Assembly (NCBI GenBank): GCA_964019425.1
Contig: OZ025792.1
Location: 1,054,001-1,118,000 of the forward strand
Source: Flectonema sp. DT1601
Lineage: Eukaryota > Euglenozoa > Diplonemea > Diplonemida > Diplonemidae
DNA: 64,000 nucleotides
Direction: 5' to 3'
In this document: positions 54,856 to 64,000 of the stretch, one piece after another
How positions within the stretch are numbered: the first letter of the stretch is position 1
How the letters are laid out: each line of letters begins with the position of its first letter
The notes under the pieces: model-generated
Seen by the model: only the letters and a program-made list of their open reading frames with translations
Database searches by the model: none
What the model was told of the DNA's origin: nothing
Made by a program: the position numbers and the translations under genes

Positions 54856-57534
54856 CTAAATCCCAATTATCTTGGAACTTCTACGATTCCCATCTTTAAA
54901 AGAATCCCCATCCAGGAATTCTTGTCTCATTAAAGAAAGCTCCAAAGAAGCTTCCCCTGTTGGAAAATTCTTCATCGTCAACACTGAACCAGAATTCGAT
55001 GTCCCTGAAAACGAAGCCAACGGATGCATCGATGGCAACGGCAACGGCGACAACGCATCACTCATCGACAATCCCAAACTCGATCTCATCGGCATTGACT
55101 CGCTTACTACAGAAGTCTCATCAAGCTTCTTATTCTTTTCCCAATGTCTTTGTTGTACTCGAGTTCGAATACCCTTGCACAGAATGTATCCTTCAACAAG
55201 AACATCAATTCCTGACTTAACTATTAAAATAATTACGGAAGCAAATAGCAAAGCAGAAGCAATTTGGAAACCGTAGTGTCCGGTGTTCTCTTCGTAGTAA
55301 CCTGCCGCCATGAAGACAAGAGCAGCCGCCTGGAGACCGAGGAGGACGAAGTCGACGGCGCTGTCACGTGCTCGACAGTGCGGCCACAGAATTGCTTCGA
55401 GTACAAGGAGAATCAGAAAGAGAAATCCTTCAAAAAGTTTCTTGTGTCCGCACTGAATTAAAGTTCTGGTATTGAGAGACTCCATAGCACTGATCGCAAG
55501 CATCGAAGCAAACTCCACAATACTAAACCAAACTACTTCCTGACGAAATGATCTAATCACCGCACTGTAACGATTCACCCAATGAAGCTCAACATGATTG
55601 CTGACCCATTCTCCAGGTCCCATCAACAGTCGCTTCAATCCATAACGAGCATCGTCAGCGTACACTGCCTGACTAGGAACTCCCTTCCTGCATTCTCTAA
55701 AGATAACTATTGGAACAGCAACACAACCACAACACGTAACAAATCCTATTATAAAGTGAAATGGCGTATTCGGGTGGCTCACAAGAGACATCCCACCTTG
55801 TGTCGTACCTTGGTATAAGAATTGGAAGACGAACAACGGAGCCGAAGGAAATCTCAGTAATCCCTGAGTGTCCAAACCATTGAACAACGTTGGGGCACAA
55901 CTCGTACCTCCCCGTTCTGCTATCTTCAACATGAAGAAACACAATACTGCAAACCCGAATGATATCATCACATTCCCAGCCACCATTCCAAGCGCAGAAC
56001 TGCCTCCAATTTTCCACTGTGTCGGGTGTAGAGGTCGAGGGTACTCCCTCGATGAATTATTCTCATTTCCAGCACGGCAGCTTCCAGATATCGCAACCAA
56101 CCGCAAGGCTGGTCCCGCTGATGCACCGGCTCCCAAAGCAGAAGCCGCCGCAGCTGCCGAACCCACCTCTTCAACGGTCTCGGTCGTTTTCTTGTCGATT
56201 GCTGGTGGAACTTCTGTTGGAGGTGCGGCAGTCTCAGGCACGCTAGTGGAAGGAACAGGAGTAGGAGGTAATGTTGGCACAGCGGTTGGTACAGCAGTTA
56301 GTATTACAGGAACGGAAGTTGGGACTGCAGTTGGAACAGCTGTCGGTACGGTCGTCGGTATGGCTGTTGGAACAGCTGTTGTACCAATTTGTCGGGCTTT
56401 TGGAACTGCGGTCGGAACAGCAGTAGGGACAGCAGTCGGTATTGCAGTTGGAACTGTTGTTGGTACAGCCGTTGGTACTGCGGTTGGCAGTGCGGTTGGT
56501 ACTGCGGTTGGTACAGCCGTAGTTGGCAGTGCTACCGTAACACCTACACTTACCATAGGTGGTTTTTGGAAGAGATTACACAAACCAGTAGATTTCTTGA
56601 TGGTGTAAATATAGTTTGGGACTGCAATAATTTCATCAGCAACAATAGCTACGGTTTCGGCAATTCCACCGTCGAAGACTGCAAGACTGGGACCGATACC
56701 GTAAGCTACTCCTGGAGTGTCTCCATGTTGACAGGTTACGTCTAACATATTACCAGGGTTAGTTATTACACGGCTAGTTAACGAAGTAGCCAATCCACCG
56801 AAGAAAGTATTGTCTCCCACGGCAAATACATATCCGTTGCAGGCAAAAATGCGTTTGAGCCTGTTCACGGCTTTGTAAGTTGACGACGTAGATGATTTAC
56901 CGATTAGTTCACTGACAGTTGGAGCATTGGTTGATACCCTACTGACGACAAATACCTTTTGAGAGGACTCGTCTACGGTAATCGATCCGATGTCGCCGTT
57001 TTTTAAGAAGCTTCCTGAGCTGTCTACAGTTCCCATGGCAATGTTTGCCATTTCGAAGTATATTATCCCTTCGTTTTGACATGCGCCATAGATAGTAGTT
57101 CCCTGAGCAGCGAGTTCAAGACAACTTCCAGTGTATGGAAAATCCATCACATTCGCAATGTCAATTGCACCACCAGCAAGAATAGGAATTACATGTAGCT
57201 TACCAGGTTCAGCAGCAACCAAATAAGGTGTTCCTCCGATAGTTATTGAAGTAGCAGTAATAATGTTTGAAGTGTAACTACTTGCTACTGTCGTAAAGCA
57301 CTGATTAATTTCAGGATCAAGCTGTCTGATCCAAGTACTAGTAAATATGTACATCCACTTGTCATAAACAGCCATTGTTTCTATTGCACCGTATCCAACA
57401 GTACAAACCAAAGATGTTTTGTAGCATGTTACTAATTGCACCACAGTCAGAAGGATGAAAAACGTCCCCACATGCCTGAAGGTACTTGCCGCCATACTGT
57501 GTGGGTGGCTGTGAGTGAAGAACATGTAAAACAT
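54856..57534 (-). CDS. Array gene 7: VPT-stalk multi-pass surface protein, shortest stalk
   Basis: About 892 residues; first ATG 57534, alternative MAAS start 57495, stop TAG. The ectodomain is the most diverged (GAIETMAVYDKW start shared with gene 3; QKVFVVSRVSTNAPTVSEL unique). The usual YGRITPVP junction is replaced by LFQKPPMVSVGVTVALP. The stalk is only ~87 residues with one ARQIGTTAVP spacer, and the [12 protein letters not shown] linker is missing. The tail has the long RSSLGLS form plus an inserted DGDSFKDGNRR and ends KIIGI. Membrane helices are all present. The frame is intact. Confidence 0.85.
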   Translation of the reverse strand: MFYMFFTHSHPHSMAASTFRHVGTFFILLTVVQLVTCYKTSLVCTVGYGAIETMAVYDKWMYIFTSTWIRQLDPEINQCFTTVASSYTSNIITATSITIGGTPYLVAAEPGKLHVIPILAGGAIDIANVMDFPYTGSCLELAAQGTTIYGACQNEGIIYFEMANIAMGTVDSSGSFLKNGDIGSITVDESSQKVFVVSRVSTNAPTVSELIGKSSTSSTYKAVNRLKRIFACNGYVFAVGDNTFFGGLATSLTSRVITNPGNMLDVTCQHGDTPGVAYGIGPSLAVFDGGIAETVAIVADEIIAVPNYIYTIKKSTGLCNLFQKPPMVSVGVTVALPTTAVPTAVPTALPTAVPTAVPTTVPTAIPTAVPTAVPTAVPKARQIGTTAVPTAIPTTVPTAVPTAVPTSVPVILTAVPTAVPTLPPTPVPSTSVPETAAPPTEVPPAIDKKTTETVEEVGSAAAAASALGAGASAGPALRLVAISGSCRAGNENNSSREYPRPLHPTQWKIGGSSALGMVAGNVMISFGFAVLCFFMLKIAERGGTSCAPTLFNGLDTQGLLRFPSAPLFVFQFLYQGTTQGGMSLVSHPNTPFHFIIGFVTCCGCVAVPIVIFRECRKGVPSQAVYADDARYGLKRLLMGPGEWVSNHVELHWVNRYSAVIRSFRQEVVWFSIVEFASMLAISAMESLNTRTLIQCGHKKLFEGFLFLILLVLEAILWPHCRARDSAVDFVLLGLQAAALVFMAAGYYEENTGHYGFQIASALLFASVIILIVKSGIDVLVEGYILCKGIRTRVQQRHWEKNKKLDETSVVSESMPMRSSLGLSMSDALSPLPLPSMHPLASFSGTSNSGSVLTMKNFPTGEASLELSLMRQEFLDGDSFKDGNRRSSKIIGI
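56270..56535 (-). repeat. 12-bp coding minisatellite (stalk of gene 7)
   Basis: About 87 residues, less than a third of gene 6. The plus-strand antisense frame is correspondingly short. Confidence 0.9.
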
Positions 57535-57732
57535 AATACTCAAATAACTTCGTCAATCAATTCTACTCTGATGAGGGGCATCTTGTCAATTGAAACTTCT
57601 GCATAATTGTGATAACTGATGCAAAGATGAGAATAAGAGTAAAATAATTTCATTACCTTGTCTTCAACAGAGTTAGAAAGATTGGGTGTAGACTCCCAAT
57701 AACCACTACTGGGAATCAGTTGCGTGGTACAA

Positions 57733-58048
57733 ATGAATAATATTAAGAATGTTCTCTCTGTTGAATGCGAACTTTGCACAATCCAAGCAAAGGTTAGCAG
57801 GACGTACGCTGTTCGTGTGAATGGAAGTGATATCTTTTTGAACAAGAATTCTGCTGATCAGCAGTTTGTTCGTCTCCAGAGTTCGTCACTGCGGCTTTCC
57901 TCGGCCTTCTTTTCCCGTTTCTTCCATTCACGGAATTGTTTATGGAATTAATCCAACGTTGCTGCATATAATGAGTGCAACCCAATCCGTAACCGTTTCC
58001 GAAGACTCAGTATGGATTGTTGAATTAGCTTCAACTGAAGTGATGTAA
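57733..58048 (+). pseudogene. Family X copy with frameshift
   Basis: Matches 48737-49057 closely. A 5-nt shortfall near 57900 puts the conserved TQSVTVSEDSVWIVE end into another frame. It lies in the same position relative to gene 7 as the intact frame does to gene 6. Confidence 0.45.
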
Positions 58049-58616
58049 TATAATTTATAGAAAAATAGACAAATTTTAGTTTTAACTATTGAACTCTAAA
58101 ATAAAGAATAAAATAAACGAAAATTGAAAAAATATAAAAATATTAAACTAAAATAAAACAATAGTCAGTAATCATTAGTTATCAGTCAATCAAACAAATT
58201 CGTCGGACAAAAGACAAATAAATGAGTAGAAATTTTGTTTCTTTTATTATTCATCGTAATTAACATAACTCAGCTTAAATGGTAAATAAATAACCATATT
58301 GACGTGGTCTCTTTGCTGAGAAATAGTGAAAACACGAAATAAATTACTCTTCGGTTCCGTATAACGCTGTGGAAAACGAAGTCTCAGGCCATAATCTTAT
58401 ACCACTTGTCCTCAGTAAGTTCTAAGGGACTTAATTCTATATTGAAGTTGCTATCGTTCTAAGACAAAAAAATCATCGGAGTTCTCCAGGATTGGGAGCA
58501 ATGCTTATTTTCTTTTGTTTAATTTAATTCCTTTTATCTTTGACGGTCTGCCCCTTTCCGTATTAAAGTCGAGTTATTAATTGAGTTCTTCATCTATTTT
58601 GCGTTTAATTTTATTC
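58049..58616. other. AT-rich spacer
   Basis: Poly(A)-signal-like AATAAA words follow Family X (58100-58115). A worn 'ttatcagtcaatcaaa' fragment lies near 58170. Nothing else was seen. Confidence 0.3.
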
Positions 58617-58810
58617 TTAGCATACCATCAATAGTCCTGTATTCACAGGTGTCATTGTAACATCCTTTTCAGAGTGAAATTCTATAGTTCGGTACATCTT
58701 GTCAAAATGATCGAATGGGGGTCTTTGATCTTTTTTGTCTTTAAGAATGTCACGAATGATCATGGATTTAAATGACACTAGTGCAACAATAAAGTGTGCC
58801 ATCCTTGTCT
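58617..58810 (-). pseudogene. Family Y relic
   Basis: The minus frame carries HFIVALVSFKSMIIRDILKD, FDHFDKMYRTIEF and DVTMTPVNTG, matching the relics at 31440-31712 and 23157-23408. The C-terminal WEKRKKDD part is absent. Confidence 0.4.
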
Positions 58811-59304
58811 TTTCTTTCTAGGATTCAAATAAGATGCAACCGATACATGAAACGTTTCTCGGGATAATAAAAAGAGTTGTAGAGTTATAAAAAAAAGCGT
58901 GGCCAGAGCCTTTTTTTCCCCTTTCTTTTTTCCCTTCATGCTTGTGAAAAATTAATTAAATGGCAAAATATATGGCTGTGCCAGCCGAGGACAATAAAAC
59001 GCATTTAAAGTAATCATCGCGTTTGCCCTTCTCAGCAAAGGGAAGGGCCGAGTTTATGTTTACGGGATGAAACTTTGACAATGTAAAAACAAATAACAAC
59101 TTTTAGGTATTAATACAAAATTAATATCAAGTGCGACCGAAAGAAATATTTGAAAAAATTAACTAACGAGTGGTGCATGAGTTTATGTTTATGGGAGGGA
59201 TGAATAAAAAATTAAAAAGGTTTCGAATCACACTCAACTATTAATATGCAGAAGGTTTTTGAGCCTTTAAGGCCGCCAGACGCTTCTTTTAACACCTGAC
59301 AGTA

Positions 59305-59690
59305 GTTGACTAGCGTCTGTGAAGGACTACGAGGCGTTATTCCATCAAAGGAATAACGAAAAGAAAAGAAAAAAGAATTAGAGACCAACATTTGTATCAA
59401 TTTAAATACAACGCGAAATCATTAGTAAATAAGCTAGCGGGTCCAACAAACCACCGAGTACGTTATATCCCCAAAGAGAATCAGGTAGCTCTTCAAGAAT
59501 TCCTAATACTACGGTAGCAGATTGTGAACCTAATCCCAAGAGGATTATATTGTTAGTCTCCACACGAGGCATACTAAATCAAGATATCTGTAACCTCAAT
59601 ACTTCAACGTATCACTAGCAAGAAAGAATATTGAAAAACATGAAATAAATAAATAAATAAATAAGGAAACCTGATGATAGGATAGAGTGG
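59305..59690. repeat. Repeat G fragment and repeat M, target of the LINE
   Basis: M here matches 52740-52965. The LINE begins a few bases after 'gtgggatttcttattt', where other M copies continue with T-rich sequence (40085-40110). Confidence 0.5.
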
Positions 59691-59900
59691 GATTTCTTAT
59701 TTGGGAAAACCTACAGATCCACCCCCAGGTTTGGGGAAACGTACACTACGGTCACGGCCTTGTGTAACTTTTTTGACCCCTGGATATGTGTTTAAATCCG
59801 CAAAATCGAAGACGACCTACTTTCTGTACTTTATTGATTTCCTACCATTACCTGGTGAGAGTCGATTTTGTGCGGGTTTTCTGACAGACATAAAACTATA

Positions 59901-61325
59901 ATGAGCAGTTGTAAGGAGCTGCTTTTGGATGTGATGCGGTTAGTACAAGAAGTGGAGAAAGGACTAGCAGGAGAAGAAAAGAGAAGGAGGGTTTTGACTC
60001 TCACGATGAGAGTGCTGGAGCAGCTGACGGAGGACTCCGGAGAGAAACAAGGAGAGTCGTCAAAGAGAAAGACGACAGAGCAAGAGAGGAAGGGGAAGGA
60101 GTCCGGGGGACAACGACAGGAAGCGGCGAGCACGGTGAGGGATGGAAATGATGGAGGCCCGACGCCAACTACCAACAACAAGAAACCCACTCTGCCAGAG
60201 TGGTACATTCACGCAGCGTGGGCTAAAGCAACACCTACGCTTAAATTCTCAGAAGCAATCGATGCCTCCAAAAACAACGCGGACGGACTCGTGCTCATCA
60301 GCTCAAAGGCTGATTATGAAGCACTGAAGCAAACACGAACGAAGGGCGACTGGACTGCCATCTCAAAGTCTAAACTGTTTAAAACAACAGTCCCAGTCGC
60401 ACTTCCAGTCGTAAAGAAGTGCGGAACCTGCGTCATTCGTAGGGTATTTGTCACCCCGATTTGTGGCAAAGATTTCACTGCCGCAAGAGAAGACGCCATC
60501 GAGCCACCACAGCCGGACCCAGTTCTATTCGTACAAGACTGGAGTAAATCAGCAGAGAGCACTCTCACCACTAAGGTGAAAGAATTAATTAAAAAGTGGG
60601 AGCTGAAGACATCGCCCTTCGGATTTAAAAAATGCGATATGCACACATCTATGGCGATCCGTGTGCCAAACTTCAGAATTTCTGAAATTCTGGAATACAA
60701 CAACAGCGACACCTCCAGTGAGAAGAGAGATCTATTCATCAGAAACCCATCTTGGTCTAATGGCCAAGACTCTTGGAACACAGTTCAGTTCGTTAAGGAC
60801 TTGGGCTTCAAAGCGGTGCTGGGCAAACTTTCAGTTCTTTCAGCAATCAAAGGTAGCTTCTACATCACGAAGTTCCGAGAGTGCTTTGGGCTGAAAGTTC
60901 AACCCGGGTTTACTCAAAAAGTGAGAGAATCACTCGGGGATTCTCTGAAACCCGCACTGCCGACTGGTCAGCGTTTTATAATTAAATCACTGGCTATTAA
61001 GAAGTTCACGACGCAACAGATCAGCGATCACCTGTTGCACGCATACAAGTGGAGTCACACAATTGTGGCTAGTTTTCATAAGGGAGGCAACAAAACGTTA
61101 ATTGCAATCTCTGAATCGGTTCCATCACCAAGCTTCGTCGACATGGGTAAAGATGCGTACCTTGTAATCAACATGGAAACTAAAAGAGAAAAGCCGGTCA
61201 AATTGGGGCCGACCTTCAACCCGGGCAAGGGTCCAGTTATATCTGGTGATCTGAAGCGACACTGTGCTGAAGAACCAACCGATACTACTGAAACGACTGA
61301 TGTGGAAATGGATAATTCAAACTGA
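59901..61325 (+). CDS. LINE ORF1 protein
   Basis: 474 residues from the ATG at 59901 (A at -3); the frame is open further upstream to a TTG at 59868. The N-terminal ~50 residues form an amphipathic, probably coiled-coil stretch (CKELLLDVMRLVQEVEKGL). Next comes a Lys/Glu/Gly-rich low-complexity linker to ~100, then a globular part to ~440 and an acidic Thr-rich end. It has KCGTC and a later PICG, but no CCHC zinc knuckle and no RRM I can recognise. By position it should be the RNA-binding, particle-forming protein of the element. It stops at TGA (61323-61325), directly in frame with ORF2. Confidence 0.7.
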   Translation: MSSCKELLLDVMRLVQEVEKGLAGEEKRRRVLTLTMRVLEQLTEDSGEKQGESSKRKTTEQERKGKESGGQRQEAASTVRDGNDGGPTPTTNNKKPTLPEWYIHAAWAKATPTLKFSEAIDASKNNADGLVLISSKADYEALKQTRTKGDWTAISKSKLFKTTVPVALPVVKKCGTCVIRRVFVTPICGKDFTAAREDAIEPPQPDPVLFVQDWSKSAESTLTTKVKELIKKWELKTSPFGFKKCDMHTSMAIRVPNFRISEILEYNNSDTSSEKRDLFIRNPSWSNGQDSWNTVQFVKDLGFKAVLGKLSVLSAIKGSFYITKFRECFGLKVQPGFTQKVRESLGDSLKPALPTGQRFIIKSLAIKKFTTQQISDHLLHAYKWSHTIVASFHKGGNKTLIAISESVPSPSFVDMGKDAYLVINMETKREKPVKLGPTFNPGKGPVISGDLKRHCAEEPTDTTETTDVEMDNSN

Positions 61326-64000
61326 CTTGACAAACGAACACCGTCAACTTCAAATTCTAAAAATGACTCACATCATAGTAAAGTTCTGGTGAAGCCGACT
61401 ACTGTAACAGCACCGACTATCTCTCAAACTGAAAAAGAACTGACCCGAAGTTTATTACTGCTGGCAGGCGACGTTGAACGCAACCCTGGACCTGAAAATT
61501 CGTTACTCTCAGTGTTGAGCTGGAACTGTAGATCGATAAGTCAGAAGGGGTCTTATATTCAAAGACTCCTTTCTCACTACTCGCCGGATGTACTGTGCTT
61601 ACAGGAAACCTGGTCGAAGGAACACATTTCGCACCCTGGCTATTATACATATAGGAAGGACAGAAATACAAAAGGTGGTGGCATTATAATAATGGCAAAG
61701 AGATGCTTCTCACAAGGAATCAGTGATGAAGAATTGTTTTCGAGAACAAGCGGTATCGAAGCTATGATGCTGAATGTTGGTGGTGTCAATGTTATTAACG
61801 TTTACGCTCCCCCTGGGTGTATCATTAGAGAAGATGATCTTCCGATCACAACGAAGTCTATTATTGCGGGCGACTTCAACGCACACAACCTCGTCTGGTC
61901 TACCAGGACAACCAAATCTGGTAAAGAATTATTTAATTGGGCGGATCGCAATGACGTTCTCGTAGCAAACAGACCTGGTCAAATAACTCGGCCCAAACAC
62001 GACATTCCTGGCGGTGGTACCTCACCTGACGTTATATTCTTTAAAGGATCAATTGTATTAGAAGAATTTTCAATCATAAATGAAGACAGTAAACATAACT
62101 CGGATCATCGACCTCTACTCGCTATCTTCGACACAATGGCTCACCTCTCTCAAGCAACAGTTGGAGCAAGGAAACGAACTGTCTGGGATTTCAAATCTAC
62201 AAACTGGAGTGCTTTCAGACAGCAACTTGATAGAAGAATTGATAGGGCTAAGTTCTCGGATGATGCCACTGGTAATGTTGGATTATTAAATAACATAATA
62301 CATGAAGTAGCTGCGAGGAACGTGCGGAGGAGAATCTTATTTAAGGGCAAGCGCCGACGTAAGTGGAAGACCTCTTCACCTGAATCTATAAAATCAAAAG
62401 GTAGTCACCTGAAAGACCAACTGAGGAAGGGGAACAACTTTAACTTCGCCTTCAAGAAGATTAAAGAACTCCAACAGGACGCTGGTAAGGACATCAGCGT
62501 ATCAAATATATCTGAGAACGATTTACCTGCAGCATTTCTGGACCTCTTTGTGGCCGATGGGGATGCTGCTAAACTCGAAGCCCCTTCATTGAAGAAAGAA
62601 GACTTGGAATTGGACATCTGTTGTGACTTCACAGATACCGAGATATCAGCAGCAATTAAAAACCTGAAGCCTCGCAAAGCAGCAGGCCCTGACGGTATTC
62701 ACAACGAAATGCTTAAGAACTTATCTCAGAAGGCAGTTGACTGTTTATTAAAGGTGATCAATTCTTCGTGGAGATCCTCCAATGTTCCATATCTTTGGAA
62801 ACAGGGGTTAATCAAACCGATGTTCAAGTCGGGCAAACCGCGGAACGATATTAAAAGCTACAGACCAATCACACTCACTTCGGTTGTTGGCAAACTGGCT
62901 GAGAGGTTGGTGTACGACAGGCTCATGCATTGGCTTACCGAAAACTCAGCACTCAGTCCGATTCAAGCTGGCTTCAGACGGGGCAGAAATACCTGCGAAC
63001 AAATCACAATTCTGGTGGACGCCATGGTAAACAACCACACGAAGGGGAGGAGGTCAGTCTTCTTGTCATTCGATTTCACAGCAGCCTTCGATAGGATTAA
63101 CCATCGAATTTTACTTTCAAAACTACAAAGAATGGGCATCCCAACCTTCATCGTTCGATGGATAACGGACTTTCTAACCAATAGGAAGGTCAGAGTTGAT
63201 GCAAATGGACATTTCAGTAAGTTTCGTACGCTGTCAAAAGGAGTGCCTCAAGGATCAATCTTAGGCCCACTACTCTATTTAATATATGTTGACGATCTGT
63301 GTAAGATTCTCTCACAAGAGAAGGAAACGACTTTGACCGCACTGTATGCAGACGACACCGCTTGTGCAGTATTTGGCTCGACCATGGACGAAGCAATCTC
63401 AAACGCTCAACGAATACTTGACATCGTTGACAAGTGGTGCCGTGATAATGACATGGCACTTTCAGTCTCCAAGACTTGCGCTCTGAAAATGGATATTCAA
63501 TCGAAAGAAGTAACCCTGACTGATACTAGCGACCGCGAACTCTTATTCTCAAAATCACTGGAAGTACGTTCGTTAGATATTGACTATTTTGATCTAGACA
63601 GCGTGATCAACACGACGACGACAAGGCCCACTTTACTGAGTGGTGAAACGATCCTCGAAGTAGAGGGGAAACCCATCAGGACTCAACAAGAATTAGAAGA
63701 TTTACTGATGTTGAACATCCACGACGAGATGAATGTCAAAGCGAAAATTAAAATTGCCTTCCTACTGCCGATCACGGACTCAGTGAAATATCTGGGTGTT
63801 TACATTGATAACAGGCTCAGGTTTGATAAACAGTTAGAGAAAATACACGACGAACTGAAGAAAGGGATCTCCCTTCTGCAGTGCCTCCAGCCATATGAAT
63901 TGGACTACAAGACCCTAAAGATGGTTAAAAACTTGTACGTGACAGCGAGGATTTCCTATGCACTGGACAGCTTTGGTTGGTTGCTCAACCAGCATAAAAC
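61326..64000 (+). CDS. LINE ORF2: 2A-like motif, endonuclease, reverse transcriptase (partial, runs off the window)
   Basis: Uninterrupted frame of at least 890 codons. Residues ~39-56 form SLLLLAGDVERNPGP (61449-61493), a match to the 2A ribosome-skipping motif, split expected between the last G and P. The endonuclease follows: WNCRSI (61521), LQETW (61601), GDFNAHN (61869), SDHRPL (62101). The reverse transcriptase follows: KAAGPDG, AGFRRGR, FDFTAAFD, GVPQGSILGPLL and YADD (63344). Between the thumb-side SVSKT and the usual VKYLGVYID (63788) are about 100 extra residues resembling a PDZ domain. There is no ATG before the endonuclease; the first in-frame ATG (61692) lies past its first two motifs. 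This favours expression by readthrough of the ORF1 TGA. Confidence 0.85.
63580..63768 (+). other. PDZ-like insertion within the LINE reverse transcriptase
   Basis: The stretch reads SGETILEVEGKPIRTQQELE, then DLL, then VKAKIKI. PDZ domains of the HtrA kind have the series G-D-x-I-L-x-[VI]-N-G-K-P-[VI]-x-[ST]-x-x-[ED]-L followed by a beta strand. The match covers the second half of such a domain; the first half is less clear. Related LINEs normally have only a short linker here. Function is unknown. Confidence 0.4.

Larger units (their letters stand above)
59700..64000 (+). mobile_element. Non-LTR retrotransposon (LINE), ingi/CR1-like, 3' end beyond the window
   Basis: A ~200-bp 5' region is followed by ORF1 and ORF2 in the same frame. 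ORF2 has a 2A-like motif, APE-type endonuclease and reverse transcriptase. Apart from the TGA between the ORFs no break is visible, and base composition is richer in G+C than the spacer, so the insertion looks young and may be full length at the 5' end. No second copy is in the window. Clade assignment (ingi/L1Tc, or CR1/L2) needs the RT tree and the missing 3' part. Confidence 0.8.

Overview
This looks like nuclear DNA of an AT-rich eukaryote, probably a protist. Seven long single-exon genes of one family lie head-to-tail on the minus strand. Between them are 4-7 kb spacers built from shuffled repeats. The right end holds a non-LTR retrotransposon (LINE) with a 2A-like motif of the kind known in trypanosome ingi/L1Tc elements and some animal CR1-type elements. 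A kinetoplastid or other euglenozoan is one candidate host, but nothing here proves it. No bacterial-type operons, rRNA, tRNA or CRISPR arrays were seen.

The seven genes (1445-4507, 10142-13195, 18835-21927, 25655-28594, 35958-39182, 45236-48538, 54856-57534) encode surface-type proteins of about 890-1100 residues. Each has a cleavable signal peptide, a ~290-residue beta-rich ectodomain, a Pro/Thr-rich stalk of Val-Pro-Thr-Ala/Ile tetrapeptides (about 87-307 residues), six clear membrane helices plus a weaker Ala-rich hydrophobic segment, and a Ser-rich tail ending in a hydrophobic-x-hydrophobic motif. Signal peptide, leader and membrane region are almost identical among copies. Ectodomain and stalk vary. 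Markers along the genes group the copies in conflicting ways, which points to repeated gene conversion. The array resembles a variant surface-protein family, but its function is unknown.

The spacers carry recurring blocks, named here by letter: A (upstream leader region), B (GA tract block), C, D (A-tailed retroposon), E (~530 bp retroposon with a 15-bp target duplication), G, H, M and a short module T. They also hold a 1.7 kb DNA transposon with inverted repeats whose empty site exists elsewhere in the window (14158-15884), two Mutator-like transposase relics (about 40335-41119 and 50138-50560), and two families of unrecognised decayed coding sequence (X on plus, Y on minus). Copies 5 and 6 sit in a recent segmental duplication.

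From about 59700 to the window end lies a LINE on the plus strand: ORF1 (474 aa), a single in-frame TGA, then an ORF2 still open at the window end, with a 2A-like motif, an APE-type endonuclease and a reverse transcriptase that carries a PDZ-like insertion. The arrangement suggests ORF2 is made by stop-codon readthrough followed by 2A separation.
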